Origin: a virus
IMG/VR virus record: IMGVR_UViG_3300030328_002122
Span: 62,366-126,365 of that record
DNA length: 64,000 nt
Direction: 5' to 3' (one strand)
The translations under genes were made by a program, and so were the position numbers. Shown one piece after another: positions 46,216-52,877 of this stretch (positions are counted from its first letter, which is position 1; the number at the start of each line of letters is the position of its first letter). The notes under the pieces are model-generated. The model saw only the letters and a list, made by a program, of their open reading frames with translations. It did not search any database and had not been told where the DNA came from.

Positions 46216-46566
46216 ATGAAAACACAAAGTGCAAAATCAAAAGGTAGAAGATTACAACAATGGGTACGTGATAAGTTAATAGAAGAACTTGACGTACATC
46301 CAGAAGATATAGAATCTCGTTCAATGGGAGCTGGTGGTGAAGATTTAATCATGGCTCGTGATGCGAGAAAGAAATTTCCATATTCTATAGAATGTAAGAA
46401 TGTGGAGAAGTTGAATGTTTGGGATGCTTATTCCCAAGCATCAGAGAACAGTAATAACTATGAACCTATAGTTGTTATGAAGAAGAATGGTAAAACTCCT
46501 CTAGTAGTAGTTGATGCCGAATATTTTATGAAAATACATCAAAAATCCCCAAAAAAAGAAAGGTAG
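46216..46566 (+). CDS. Small PD-(D/E)xK endonuclease-like protein
   Basis: 116 residues. The catalytic pattern is visible: KGRRLQQWVRDKLIEEL (N-terminal helix with the conserved E region), MGAGGEDLIM (D), then YSIECKNVEKLNVWDAY with E-x-K, followed by a Gln/Ala helix (SQASENSNNYEP). This resembles Holliday-junction-resolvase-like phage nucleases. It starts two bases after the zinc-ribbon gene and is followed four bases later by the BMP gene. Confidence 0.75.
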   Translation: MKTQSAKSKGRRLQQWVRDKLIEELDVHPEDIESRSMGAGGEDLIMARDARKKFPYSIECKNVEKLNVWDAYSQASENSNNYEPIVVMKKNGKTPLVVVDAEYFMKIHQKSPKKER

Positions 46567-46569
46567 AAA

Positions 46570-47586
46570 ATGAAACTGTTTAAAATCTTATCAGTACTAT
46601 TATTATCATTAAGTGTATCATCTGCATTTGCAGATAAATTAAAAGTTGGATTTATATATGTTGGGCCAGTTGGAGATCATGGTTGGACTTATATGCATGA
46701 TCAAGGTCGATTAATGGCCGAAAAACATTTTGGTGACGATATAACAACCACATTTGTAGAATCTGTACCAGAAGGGCCTGATGCAGAAAGAGTTATGACT
46801 CAGATGGCTTTACAAGGACATGATATTATATTTGCAACATCATTTGGTTATATGGAACAAATGTTAAATGTTGCTAAAAAATTCCCTAACATAAAATTTG
46901 AACACGCAACTGGATATAAAACTGCTGACAATATGTCAGTATATTCTTCTAAGTTTTATGAAGGAAGATATGTTCAAGGTGTTATCGCTGGACATATGAG
47001 TAAAGAAGGAAAAGCAGGATATATTGCATCATTCCCTATTCCAGAAGTTATTCGTGGTATCAATGCATTTTGGTTAGGTGCTACTTCTGTTAATCCAGAT
47101 TTTGACATAGATGTTGTGTGGGTTAATACTTGGTATGATCCTGCTAAAGAAGGTGATGCAGCCAGAGTACTAATCAATCAAGGTGCTGATATTATAACTC
47201 AACATACTGATTCAACTGCACCACTATCAGTTGCAGAAGAGATGGGTATTAAGGGTTTCGGTCAAGCATCTGATATGATTCACTTTGCACCTAATACACA
47301 ATTAACTTCCATCATAGATCAATGGGGCCCTTATTATATTAAGAGAATACAGGCTGCGTTAGATGGTACTTGGGAATCTTCTGATACTTGGGGTGGTATG
47401 GATACTGGAATGGTTGAAATGGCTCCAATGACTAATATGCCTGATAATATTGCTAAGATTGCAGTAAAAGTTGCAAATCAAATAAATGATGGTAAACTAG
47501 ATCCATTTGGTGGAGAGTTTACTGTAGGTGAACTATTAGGAATGTCTAAGTATCTTTCTGGTATAGATGCACCAAATCCTAATTAA
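46570..47586 (+). CDS. BMP-family periplasmic solute-binding protein (PnrA-like)
   Basis: 338 residues. A Sec signal peptide (MKLFKILSVLLLSLSVSSAF, cleavage after A-F-A) precedes a full type I periplasmic binding fold: KVGFIYVGPVGDHGWTYMHD, IIFATSFGYMEQM, YVQGVIAGHMSKEGKAGYIA, GADIITQHTDSTAP. This is the Bmp/PnrA family (PF02608), whose members bind purine nucleosides or related compounds and deliver them to an ABC transporter. No permease or ATPase is seen here, so it would work with a host transporter (inference). Its RBS (AAAGGTAG) is nearly the same as that of the next gene. Very likely taken from a host. Confidence 0.9.
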   Translation: MKLFKILSVLLLSLSVSSAFADKLKVGFIYVGPVGDHGWTYMHDQGRLMAEKHFGDDITTTFVESVPEGPDAERVMTQMALQGHDIIFATSFGYMEQMLNVAKKFPNIKFEHATGYKTADNMSVYSSKFYEGRYVQGVIAGHMSKEGKAGYIASFPIPEVIRGINAFWLGATSVNPDFDIDVVWVNTWYDPAKEGDAARVLINQGADIITQHTDSTAPLSVAEEMGIKGFGQASDMIHFAPNTQLTSIIDQWGPYYIKRIQAALDGTWESSDTWGGMDTGMVEMAPMTNMPDNIAKIAVKVANQINDGKLDPFGGEFTVGELLGMSKYLSGIDAPNPN

Positions 47587-47604
47587 TAATGAAAAGGGTA
47601 GAAA

Positions 47605-48084
47605 ATGAAATCGCCTGAAGAAAAACTTTGGAAAAAGGTAGGAAAAATGGAACTTGGAAATCCTGTTATAACAACTTTAGTAGGACTTGTAGTATTTTAT
47701 ATTGGCCTTAAAATGTTTTCTGGTGGAATGAAATCAATGGGAAATATGGAACATCTTACTTGGTTTTTAGGAAACCCTATCTATATGTTCTTTGGTGGAA
47801 TACTTATGACACTTGCATGGCAATCATCTTCATTATCAACTACAGCGATTATTGCATTGGTTGCTTCTGGTGCATTACCACTACCAGCTGCAGTTGCGTG
47901 TGTACTAGGTGCAAACATAGGAACAACTGGAACTATATGGTTAGCAGGATTCTTTGTATCAGATGGTTGGCCAAAAGGAGATACATTGCGAATCGCTATG
48001 GCTCATACTGGTGCAAATTTATTAATGGCACTTGCATTATTACCATTTGTAGGACATTTATCAAGGTTTTTATCTAAATTTTAG
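47605..48084 (+). CDS. Na+/phosphate cotransporter-like protein, single repeat
   Basis: 159 residues. It contains one Na/Pi-cotransporter domain (PF02690 type): GLVVFYIGLKMFSGGMKSMG, then the signature QSSSLSTTAIIALVASGALP, GANIGTTGTIW and AMAHTGANLLMALALLPF. About four membrane segments. Cellular NptA/YjbB proteins have two such repeats plus a PhoU-like tail; here only one is present, so it may dimerise or be a derived, non-transporting form. It follows the BMP gene by 18 bp with a matching AAAGGGTAG ribosome binding site and is closed by a terminator. Confidence 0.85.
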   Translation: MKSPEEKLWKKVGKMELGNPVITTLVGLVVFYIGLKMFSGGMKSMGNMEHLTWFLGNPIYMFFGGILMTLAWQSSSLSTTAIIALVASGALPLPAAVACVLGANIGTTGTIWLAGFFVSDGWPKGDTLRIAMAHTGANLLMALALLPFVGHLSRFLSKF

Positions 48085-48107
48085 TGTTTCATTTTTACCA
48101 CTATTAG

Positions 48108-48137
48108 AAAAAAGTGTCTTTCGGGGCACTTTTTTTT
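48108..48137 (+). terminator. Rho-independent terminator after Na/Pi-like gene
   Basis: AAAAAAGTG (48108-48116) pairs with CACTTTTTT (48127-48135), extended inside by T-G and C-G pairs, and runs into an eight-base T tract. Ends the primase/RNR/uptake transcription unit. Confidence 0.85.
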
Positions 48138-48147
48138 GTTTTTGAGG

Positions 48148-48176
48148 TTGACTCCATATGCAAAAAATGTTAATAT
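48148..48176 (+). promoter_or_regulatory. sigma70-type promoter
   Basis: TTGACT (48148-48153), 17 bp, TAATAT (48171-48176), ten bases after the terminator. Drives the 48207 gene, bS21 and following genes; AGAGAGAAAGG ribosome binding site downstream. Confidence 0.7.
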
Positions 48177-48206
48177 GATTCGTAAACAGAGAGAAAGGTA
48201 TTAATA

Positions 48207-48503
48207 ATGATTTCATATTTGAGTTGTAGCGAAGGTAAATTAGATTTGCATCATTATGAAAATGGTAACCATGAGATTGTTTGTTCTTCAAACAATGTTA
48301 ATGAACTTGCAAATTGTCTTGCAAACTATGGTTTTGGGGAGTTCTTCAGAACTTCTTCTTCATTAGACTTTGCAGATGAGTATGGGTTTGAAACAATGGA
48401 TGGTGCTCATGATCTTTTAGAAGCTGCTTGTATTGAAGCATACAAGATTATTGAGATACATGAAGAATATGAGAAAGGTTTAACTCCTAATTATTTATTA
48501 TAA
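48207..48503 (+). CDS. Hypothetical small protein
   Basis: 98 residues, not recognised. Starts MISYLSCSEGKLDLHHYENG and contains ELANCLANYGFGEFFRT and EYGFETMDGAHDLLEAACIE. Soluble, mixed alpha/beta, slightly acidic. It is the first gene of an operon with the ribosomal protein bS21, which suggests early expression. Confidence 0.65.
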   Translation: MISYLSCSEGKLDLHHYENGNHEIVCSSNNVNELANCLANYGFGEFFRTSSSLDFADEYGFETMDGAHDLLEAACIEAYKIIEIHEEYEKGLTPNYLL

Positions 48504-48511
48504 ATACTAGT

Positions 48512-48757
48512 ATGAAATATAAAAAGAAATCATATAAGTCAGATGAACTTAAAGGTTTGTCGGTATCTGTTCGTAACAATGATGTAAATGGTGCATTGCG
48601 TGTTCTTAGAAAACGTCTTGTCAAAGATGGTATTATTCAAGAATTACGTGAAAAAACTTACTTTCAATCTAGGGGTGAGAAACGTAGGAAAGAAAAGGCA
48701 GCTGCAATACGCAGATATAAACGTAAATTGCAGAAAGAATTAGAAGAGAGATTATAA
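48512..48757 (+). CDS. rpsU: Ribosomal protein bS21 homologue
   Basis: 81 residues, the usual bS21 length. The core is LSVSVRNNDVNGALRVLRKR, then DGIIQELREKTYFQSRGEKR and a Lys/Arg-rich tail (RKEKAAAIRRYKRKL). This follows the S21 plan V-x-V-R...ALRxxKR...ELRxRxxY...RxRKxxxAxxR. bS21 sits near the 16S 3' end and helps mRNA selection on the 30S subunit. Phage copies are known in pelagiphages; replacing the host S21 could favour phage mRNAs (published hypothesis). Confidence 0.88.
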   Translation: MKYKKKSYKSDELKGLSVSVRNNDVNGALRVLRKRLVKDGIIQELREKTYFQSRGEKRRKEKAAAIRRYKRKLQKELEERL

Positions 48758-48768
48758 GAGAGGTTATA

Positions 48769-49155
48769 ATGAATACTGTGAAAAAAATTAAGAGAAAAAG
48801 AAAACCAATGTCAGTTGAACAAAGGTTAGCCGCAACCGAAAGACTTGCAATTGCAAGGGAGAAAAGGTTGAAAGAAAATCCACCACAATATAAGAATATA
48901 TGTCCAGAGGTTTTATCTAAACCAGATGACTACGCTTTTTCCTTAAAGAAAGTGCGTCAATGGATTAAGACTCAGAAAGAGTTACTTACAGTTGAGAGAA
49001 AAGCTGTAAGAGATAATATTAAAGGTGCGATTGCAAGAGCTGCTAGTCATGAAGGTTATATTAGACATTGTGAATACTATCTTAAACATGGTGATTGGTG
49101 TGATGATTTCTATGGTGAATATCAAGAGAAGAGAGTAAGATGGAAAAGTCTATAA
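48769..49155 (+). CDS. Basic hypothetical phage protein
   Basis: 128 residues. Very basic N-terminus (VKKIKRKRKPMSVEQRLAAT) and a long helix, then a domain with DYAFSLKKVRQWIKTQKELL and SHEGYIRHCEYYLKHGDWCD. Similar proteins are found in marine T4-like phages near rnh. Possibly RNA- or DNA-binding. Overlaps the next gene by 16 bp. Confidence 0.65.
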   Translation: MNTVKKIKRKRKPMSVEQRLAATERLAIAREKRLKENPPQYKNICPEVLSKPDDYAFSLKKVRQWIKTQKELLTVERKAVRDNIKGAIARAASHEGYIRHCEYYLKHGDWCDDFYGEYQEKRVRWKSL

Positions 49156-49376
49156 AAAGAGTAGAGTTTGAAGAAGCTCATGCAGATATTGTAAAACTAG
49201 TTGAAGAACTAGTTACAAAAAAGAATATTAGTTTATTACAAATTGCAGGGATAATGCAAGCAACAGCAACACGTATATATAAAGAAGTGTTGTCTGAAGA
49301 TGAGTTTATAAGTTTGATGGCTATGGTAGTAGATCAATCAACTGAACTAGGAGCAGAGAAAGAAACACTACACTAG
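49140..49376 (+). CDS. Small hypothetical protein upstream of rnh
   Basis: 78 residues, helical and acidic: VEFEEAHADIVKLVEELVTK, then LLQIAGIMQATATRIYKEVL. Conserved position before the RNase H gene. No known domain. Confidence 0.6.
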   Translation: MEKSIKRVEFEEAHADIVKLVEELVTKKNISLLQIAGIMQATATRIYKEVLSEDEFISLMAMVVDQSTELGAEKETLH

Positions 49377-49385
49377 GAATGTATT

Positions 49386-50252
49386 ATGATATTAGTTGAT
49401 ATGAATCAAGTAACCATTAGTAATCTTATGATGCAAATTGGTTCTAAAAGACAAAATGATGTAGATGAGAACCTTGTTAGACACATGGTTCTTAACTCTT
49501 TAAGAATGTATAGATCTAGATTCTTTGAAAAATTCGGAGAACTGATATTATGTTATGATAACAAAAGATATTGGAGAAGGGATTATTTTCCAAATTATAA
49601 ATGTAATCGGAGAAAAGATAGAGCTAACTCTAATCTAGATTGGAATTTAATATTTGAAACATTAAATACTATTCGTGACGAAATTAGAGAAATCTTTCCA
49701 TATAAAGTAATAGAAGTTGATGGTGCAGAAGCAGATGATTGTATTGCGACTATCTGTATGCATATTAACCAAACACCAAATGAATATGAGAAAGTATTGA
49801 TATTATCAAGTGATAAAGACTTTATACAATTACAAAAATATAACTTTGTTACACAGTATAGCCCCGTAAACAAGAAGTTTATCAATGGTATTGATCCCTA
49901 CCTATATATAAAAGAACATATATTAGTAGGAGATAGAAGCGATAGTATTCCGAATATCTTATCACCAGATAATACTTTTGTTGATGGATTAAGACAGAAA
50001 CCTTTCAGTAAAAAAAGAAAAGATTCAATTCTTATGTCCAAACAAGAACCAGAAGATTTTTGTAATGCAGAACAATTAAGAAACTATCAAAGAAATAAAA
50101 CTTTAATTGATTTAGAATGTATTCCAAAAGATGTGAAAAGAGAAATAATGATTGAGTATCGTAAATCACCAAAAGGTGAAAGATCTAATCTACTAAATTA
50201 TTTTATACAAAAAAGATTGAAAAATCTTATGAATGATATTGGAGATTTTTAG
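49386..50252 (+). CDS. rnh: RNase H / 5'-3' exonuclease (T4 Rnh, FEN family)
   Basis: 288 residues (T4: 305). The acidic metal-binding residues appear in MILVDMNQ, ILCYDNKRYWRRDYFPNYK, DGAEADDCIATI and ILSSDKDFIQL, the FEN-nuclease order. It removes RNA primers and some adjacent DNA during lagging-strand processing. GDRSDSIPNI is the helix-hairpin K+ site. Starts nine bases after the previous gene. Confidence 0.93.
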   Translation: MILVDMNQVTISNLMMQIGSKRQNDVDENLVRHMVLNSLRMYRSRFFEKFGELILCYDNKRYWRRDYFPNYKCNRRKDRANSNLDWNLIFETLNTIRDEIREIFPYKVIEVDGAEADDCIATICMHINQTPNEYEKVLILSSDKDFIQLQKYNFVTQYSPVNKKFINGIDPYLYIKEHILVGDRSDSIPNILSPDNTFVDGLRQKPFSKKRKDSILMSKQEPEDFCNAEQLRNYQRNKTLIDLECIPKDVKREIMIEYRKSPKGERSNLLNYFIQKRLKNLMNDIGDF

Positions 50253-50253
50253 T

Positions 50254-50709
50254 ATGGCTATGAAAACATATACACCACTACTTTCTGAAGTTTTGAAGAA
50301 AGTAAACAATGCAAAAACAAAAGATAAAAAGGTTGCAGTTCTCAAAGAACATGATACTCAACCATTAAGAATAATAATAAAAGGTTCTTTTGATCCTAAA
50401 ATTGTATGGATGCTTCCAGAAGGTAATGTTCCATATAAACCTAATGAATCAGAAGAAGGAACTGAACATACAGTTCTTGCAAGAGAAGCAAGAAAATTAT
50501 ACCATTATGTTAAGGGTGGTAATGATAGATTACCAACAACAAAACGTGAAACTATGTTTATACAATTGCTTGAAGGGTTACATAAATCAGAAGCAGAATT
50601 AGTAATCAATGCAAAAGATAAAAAATTACATCAAATATATAAAGGATTATCTGCAGCTGTTGTTAAAGAAGCGTTTAATTGGAACGATAATTTTAATAGG
50701 AGAACATAA
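50254..50709 (+). CDS. DUF6433 family protein
   Basis: 151 residues. The ATG at 50254 has GGAG nine bases upstream and is preferred to in-frame codons inside rnh. YTPLLSEVLKKVNNAKTKDKK, then LRIIIKGSFDPKIVWMLPEG and VPYKPNESEEGTEHT, match DUF6433, conserved next to rnh in marine T4-like phages. A replication or late-gene role is guessed from position only. Confidence 0.8.
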   Translation: MAMKTYTPLLSEVLKKVNNAKTKDKKVAVLKEHDTQPLRIIIKGSFDPKIVWMLPEGNVPYKPNESEEGTEHTVLAREARKLYHYVKGGNDRLPTTKRETMFIQLLEGLHKSEAELVINAKDKKLHQIYKGLSAAVVKEAFNWNDNFNRRT

Positions 50710-50710
50710 A

Positions 50711-51166
50711 ATGGCATTTAAATTATCACAAAGATCACTAGATAAATTAGAAGGCGTTGATGAACGTATGCAAAGAGTTGTCAAGGCTGCAATAGAATTG
50801 ACTAAAACTGACTTTGGCGTGATTCAAGGTATGAGAACTGAAGCACAACAAAAAGAACTTGTAGCAAAAGGCGCAAGTCAAACTATGAAAAGTAAACATC
50901 TAGAAGGTAAAGCAGTTGACCTCATGGCCTATGTTGGTTCAAGGGGATCATGGGAACTGAATCTTTATGATGATCTTGCAGATGCAATGAAACAAGCGGC
51001 TATCCAAGAAGGTGTACAAGTACGTTGGGGAGCTGCATGGCAGATTGATGATATGCGAGATTGGGATGGTACAATGGAAGAAGCAATGAACGCATATATT
51101 GATTTACGCCGTTCACAAGGCAGACGCCCATTTATTGATGGGCCACATTTTGAGTTAATGGATTAA
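50711..51166 (+). CDS. M15-family peptidase endolysin (L-Ala-D-Glu or D-Ala-D-Ala type)
   Basis: 151 residues, a single domain. The zinc site of M15 peptidases is complete: SKHLEGKAVDLMAY gives H63 and D70, and DGPHFELMD gives H146. FGVIQGMRTEAQQKELVAKG is the usual N-terminal part. Such enzymes cleave peptidoglycan cross-bridges, as in T5-type endolysins. No signal peptide, so release depends on the holin. It is 10 kb away from the holin/spanin cassette. Confidence 0.88.
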   Translation: MAFKLSQRSLDKLEGVDERMQRVVKAAIELTKTDFGVIQGMRTEAQQKELVAKGASQTMKSKHLEGKAVDLMAYVGSRGSWELNLYDDLADAMKQAAIQEGVQVRWGAAWQIDDMRDWDGTMEEAMNAYIDLRRSQGRRPFIDGPHFELMD

Positions 51167-51172
51167 AAACTA

Positions 51173-51201
51173 TTGACATTTATATTATGATATGATAGTC
51201 T
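51173..51201 (+). promoter_or_regulatory. Putative promoter of small RNA A
   Basis: TTGACA (51173-51178) just after the endolysin stop, with TAGTCT at 17 bp (51196-51201). The -10 is weak; nearby TATGAT boxes have poor spacing. Support comes mainly from the hairpin-plus-terminator unit that follows. Confidence 0.5.
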
Positions 51202-51207
51202 AATCCA

Positions 51208-51295
51208 TGTGTCGTGGGATTGTTAGTCCTCTCTCTCTCACTCTCAAAAATCTAATAACCCACGACAACTGAAAACCCTCTTATGAGGGTTTTTT
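51208..51295 (+). ncRNA. Candidate small RNA A with CU-rich loop
   Basis: About 90 nt between a promoter-like site and a strong terminator, with no plausible ORF. A 9-bp perfect stem (51210-51218 with 51259-51267), extended by TTAG/CTAA, presents an apical loop (about 51227-51251) that is almost purely C and U. That loop is complementary to GAGAGAG-type Shine-Dalgarno sequences, including those of the genes at 51614 and 52230. This is a prediction from sequence only. Confidence 0.6.
51272..51295 (+). terminator. Rho-independent terminator of small RNA A
   Basis: AAAACCCTC (51272-51280), TTAT loop, GAGGGTTTT (51285-51293), then more T. A perfect 9-bp stem. Confidence 0.9.
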
Positions 51296-51315
51296 GTTTT
51301 GATAACAAAAAAGTG

Positions 51316-51344
51316 TTGACAAATAAAACGAATCAGTATATACT
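51316..51344 (+). promoter_or_regulatory. Strong sigma70 promoter of small RNA B
   Basis: TTGACA (51316-51321), 17 bp, TATACT (51339-51344). The spacer and the flanks are a near copy of the promoter at 51552, including the segment AAATAAAACGAATCAGT and a downstream GTATAGTTAA. Confidence 0.85.
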
Positions 51345-51350
51345 GTAAGT

Positions 51351-51549
51351 ATAGTTAACAAAAGAGGGAGATTAAAACCAATGACATGGGTATAACGAGG
51401 GTAACAGAGTGGGTTACAAGTTTGGTAAACTCAAGGGCCTAATACTCTTAAAGAAGTTACTGCATCAAGGGTGGGTGTCCGAAGCTTGATGACAACTGAC
51501 AAGGACTCAAGAGGGAACTGAAACAATAGTCGAGTTCCCTCTTTTTTTT
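51351..51549 (+). ncRNA. Candidate small RNA B, about 200 nt, highly structured
   Basis: Region bounded by a near-consensus promoter and a strong terminator. It holds only tiny ORFs (an ATG at 51381 stops after four codons). Predicted stems include CATCAAG/CTTGATG (51463-51469 with 51485-51491) and the terminal hairpin. It matches no RNA family I can name. Expected 5' end about 51351, 3' end about 51549. Confidence 0.65.
51509..51549 (+). terminator. Rho-independent terminator of small RNA B
   Basis: AAGAGGGAACT (51509-51519) pairs perfectly with AGTTCCCTCTT (51533-51543) across a 13-nt loop, followed by a T run to 51549. Confidence 0.92.
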
Positions 51550-51551
51550 AC

Positions 51552-51580
51552 TTGACAAATAAAACGAATCAGTGTATAAT
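51552..51580 (+). promoter_or_regulatory. Strong sigma70 promoter (duplicate) for 51614 operon
   Basis: TTGACA (51552-51557), 17 bp, TATAAT (51575-51580): full consensus, the strongest promoter seen here. About 85% of the 50-bp surroundings match the promoter at 51316. A GAGAGAG ribosome binding site lies at about 51599-51605. Confidence 0.9.
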
Positions 51581-51613
51581 ATAGGTATAGTTAATAAGAG
51601 AGAGATGTATAAA

Positions 51614-51796
51614 ATGGATATTGCAGTTTTACAAGACAACATGATTTTCTTTACTGATTTGTTAAATAAATTAGAAAAGAAGAAAAAGAAAACGCCTGGA
51701 AATGGTTTTGCAATAATGAAATGCAAAGAAAAGATTGCAGAAATTAATCTTATCTTTGATAAAATTAATTATAATTCACAAATTACATACGACTAA
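51614..51796 (+). CDS. Small hypothetical protein behind consensus promoter
   Basis: 60 residues from ATG 51614, about eight bases after GAGAGA; ATG 51605 is an alternative three codons upstream. Basic and helical: MDIAVLQDNMIFFTDLLNKL, then EKKKKKTPGNGFAIM. The strongest promoter in the window drives it, which suggests an early, abundant product, perhaps host-directed. Overlaps the next gene by 1 bp. Confidence 0.65.
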   Translation: MDIAVLQDNMIFFTDLLNKLEKKKKKTPGNGFAIMKCKEKIAEINLIFDKINYNSQITYD

Positions 51797-52218
51797 TGTA
51801 TATAGAATTTTCAAAAACAAATAAGAAACAACAACGAATCATTGAGGATGCTCTCTGGTTCGCAAAGGCATATCTATTACCTAAACATAAGATTGATGAG
51901 ATTCATGTTGAGTCTGTAAAAAAATGGAATTATAGAGATGGTGATTGTTATGATACAGATGATAGATCCTATCATATAAGAGTTAGAAAGAATATGTCAG
52001 AAGATGTTTTGATTAAAACAATCTTTCATGAATTTGCTCATATTAAACAATCAATCAAAAAAGAATTTGGTGATATTTTTGGAATTTTGAGTGATGATGC
52101 ATCATGGATTTCTTATGATGATAGACCTTATGAAATGGATGCTTTTAAATTAGAAAATGAAATGTTCGATAAGTATGCTAAAGATGGAAAATTTAAATTT
52201 TCTATAGATGATATCTAG
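51796..52218 (+). CDS. SprT-like zinc metallopeptidase
   Basis: 140 residues. The zinc motif HEFAH at 78-82 sits in LIKTIFHEFAHIKQSIK, and the third ligand may be the glutamate in RPYEMDAF. The N-terminal helix and the YHIRVRKNMSED strand fit small SprT/WSS-like peptidases. The target is unknown; a host regulatory protein or DNA-protein crosslinks are possibilities (inference). Early operon of the 51552 promoter. Confidence 0.72.
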   Translation: MYIEFSKTNKKQQRIIEDALWFAKAYLLPKHKIDEIHVESVKKWNYRDGDCYDTDDRSYHIRVRKNMSEDVLIKTIFHEFAHIKQSIKKEFGDIFGILSDDASWISYDDRPYEMDAFKLENEMFDKYAKDGKFKFSIDDI

Positions 52219-52229
52219 AGGAGAGAGTT

Positions 52230-52433
52230 ATGGGAATGTCAAGTTACGTATTAGATTTTGAAGAAAAATTTTGGGATTATGCTCACGAAATTGTTGGTGA
52301 ATGTGAATGTTATAAAGAATTTTATAATAAAATGTTTAAATTTGATGATATTACTACAACCTATTCTATTATAACATGGCCGCACAATGAATTAAATATG
52401 TTTTGGGATGAATTTTGGGTTGGAAAACAATAA
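52230..52433 (+). CDS. Small acidic hypothetical protein
   Basis: 67 residues, rich in aromatic residues: SSYVLDFEEKFWDYAHEIVG, then ELNMFWDEFWVGKQ. Ribosome binding site GAGGAGAGAG. Unrecognised; a small host-takeover type protein is possible. Confidence 0.6.
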   Translation: MGMSSYVLDFEEKFWDYAHEIVGECECYKEFYNKMFKFDDITTTYSIITWPHNELNMFWDEFWVGKQ

Positions 52434-52442
52434 ATACTTGTA

Positions 52443-52877
52443 ATGTTACTTCAAACTGCACTAATATGTATGGCTATGAATGTATATCACGAAGCACGTT
52501 CAGAACCTATTGTTGGACAAATTGCTGTCGCACAAGTTGTTATCAATCGTGTAAATGATAAACGATTTCCAGATACAATTTGTGGAGTTGTTAAGCAAGC
52601 AGTTTTAGATAGTAATGGTTTACCTAAAAAAAATATGTGTCATTTTAGTTGGTACTGTGATGGTGCAGACGATATGCCGAATACAGAAAGTAAATCATGG
52701 GAAACTTCTTTGATGGTTGCAAAGACAGTAATATCTGGAAAGACAGAAGAACTTGTAAGTAATGCAACACATTATCATGCAACTTCTGTTTTTCCATATT
52801 GGGCTAAGAATAAAAAATATAAAAGAATTGCAAAGATTGATAGTCATATATTTTATAGATGGGAGAACAGAAAATGA
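52443..52877 (+). CDS. SleB-like cell wall hydrolase (Hydrolase_2)
   Basis: 144 residues. CMAMNVYHEARSEPIVGQIA gives the catalytic glutamate in the YHEAR motif, then VAQVVINRVNDKRFPDTICG, and CHFSWYCDG near the middle, with ATHYHATSVFPYWA later. This is the SleB/CwlJ lytic transglycosylase-like fold. The N-terminal stretch is mildly hydrophobic but not a clear signal peptide. A second peptidoglycan enzyme besides the M15 endolysin. Overlaps the next gene by 4 bp. Confidence 0.87.
   Translation: MLLQTALICMAMNVYHEARSEPIVGQIAVAQVVINRVNDKRFPDTICGVVKQAVLDSNGLPKKNMCHFSWYCDGADDMPNTESKSWETSLMVAKTVISGKTEELVSNATHYHATSVFPYWAKNKKYKRIAKIDSHIFYRWENRK

Noticed and set aside
48499-48506. TATAAATA octamer before the bS21 gene as a late promoter
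   Set aside because: It lies six bases before the ATG at 48512, so RNA would begin at the start codon; it also spans the stop codon region of the previous gene. The gene is better explained by the promoter at 48148.
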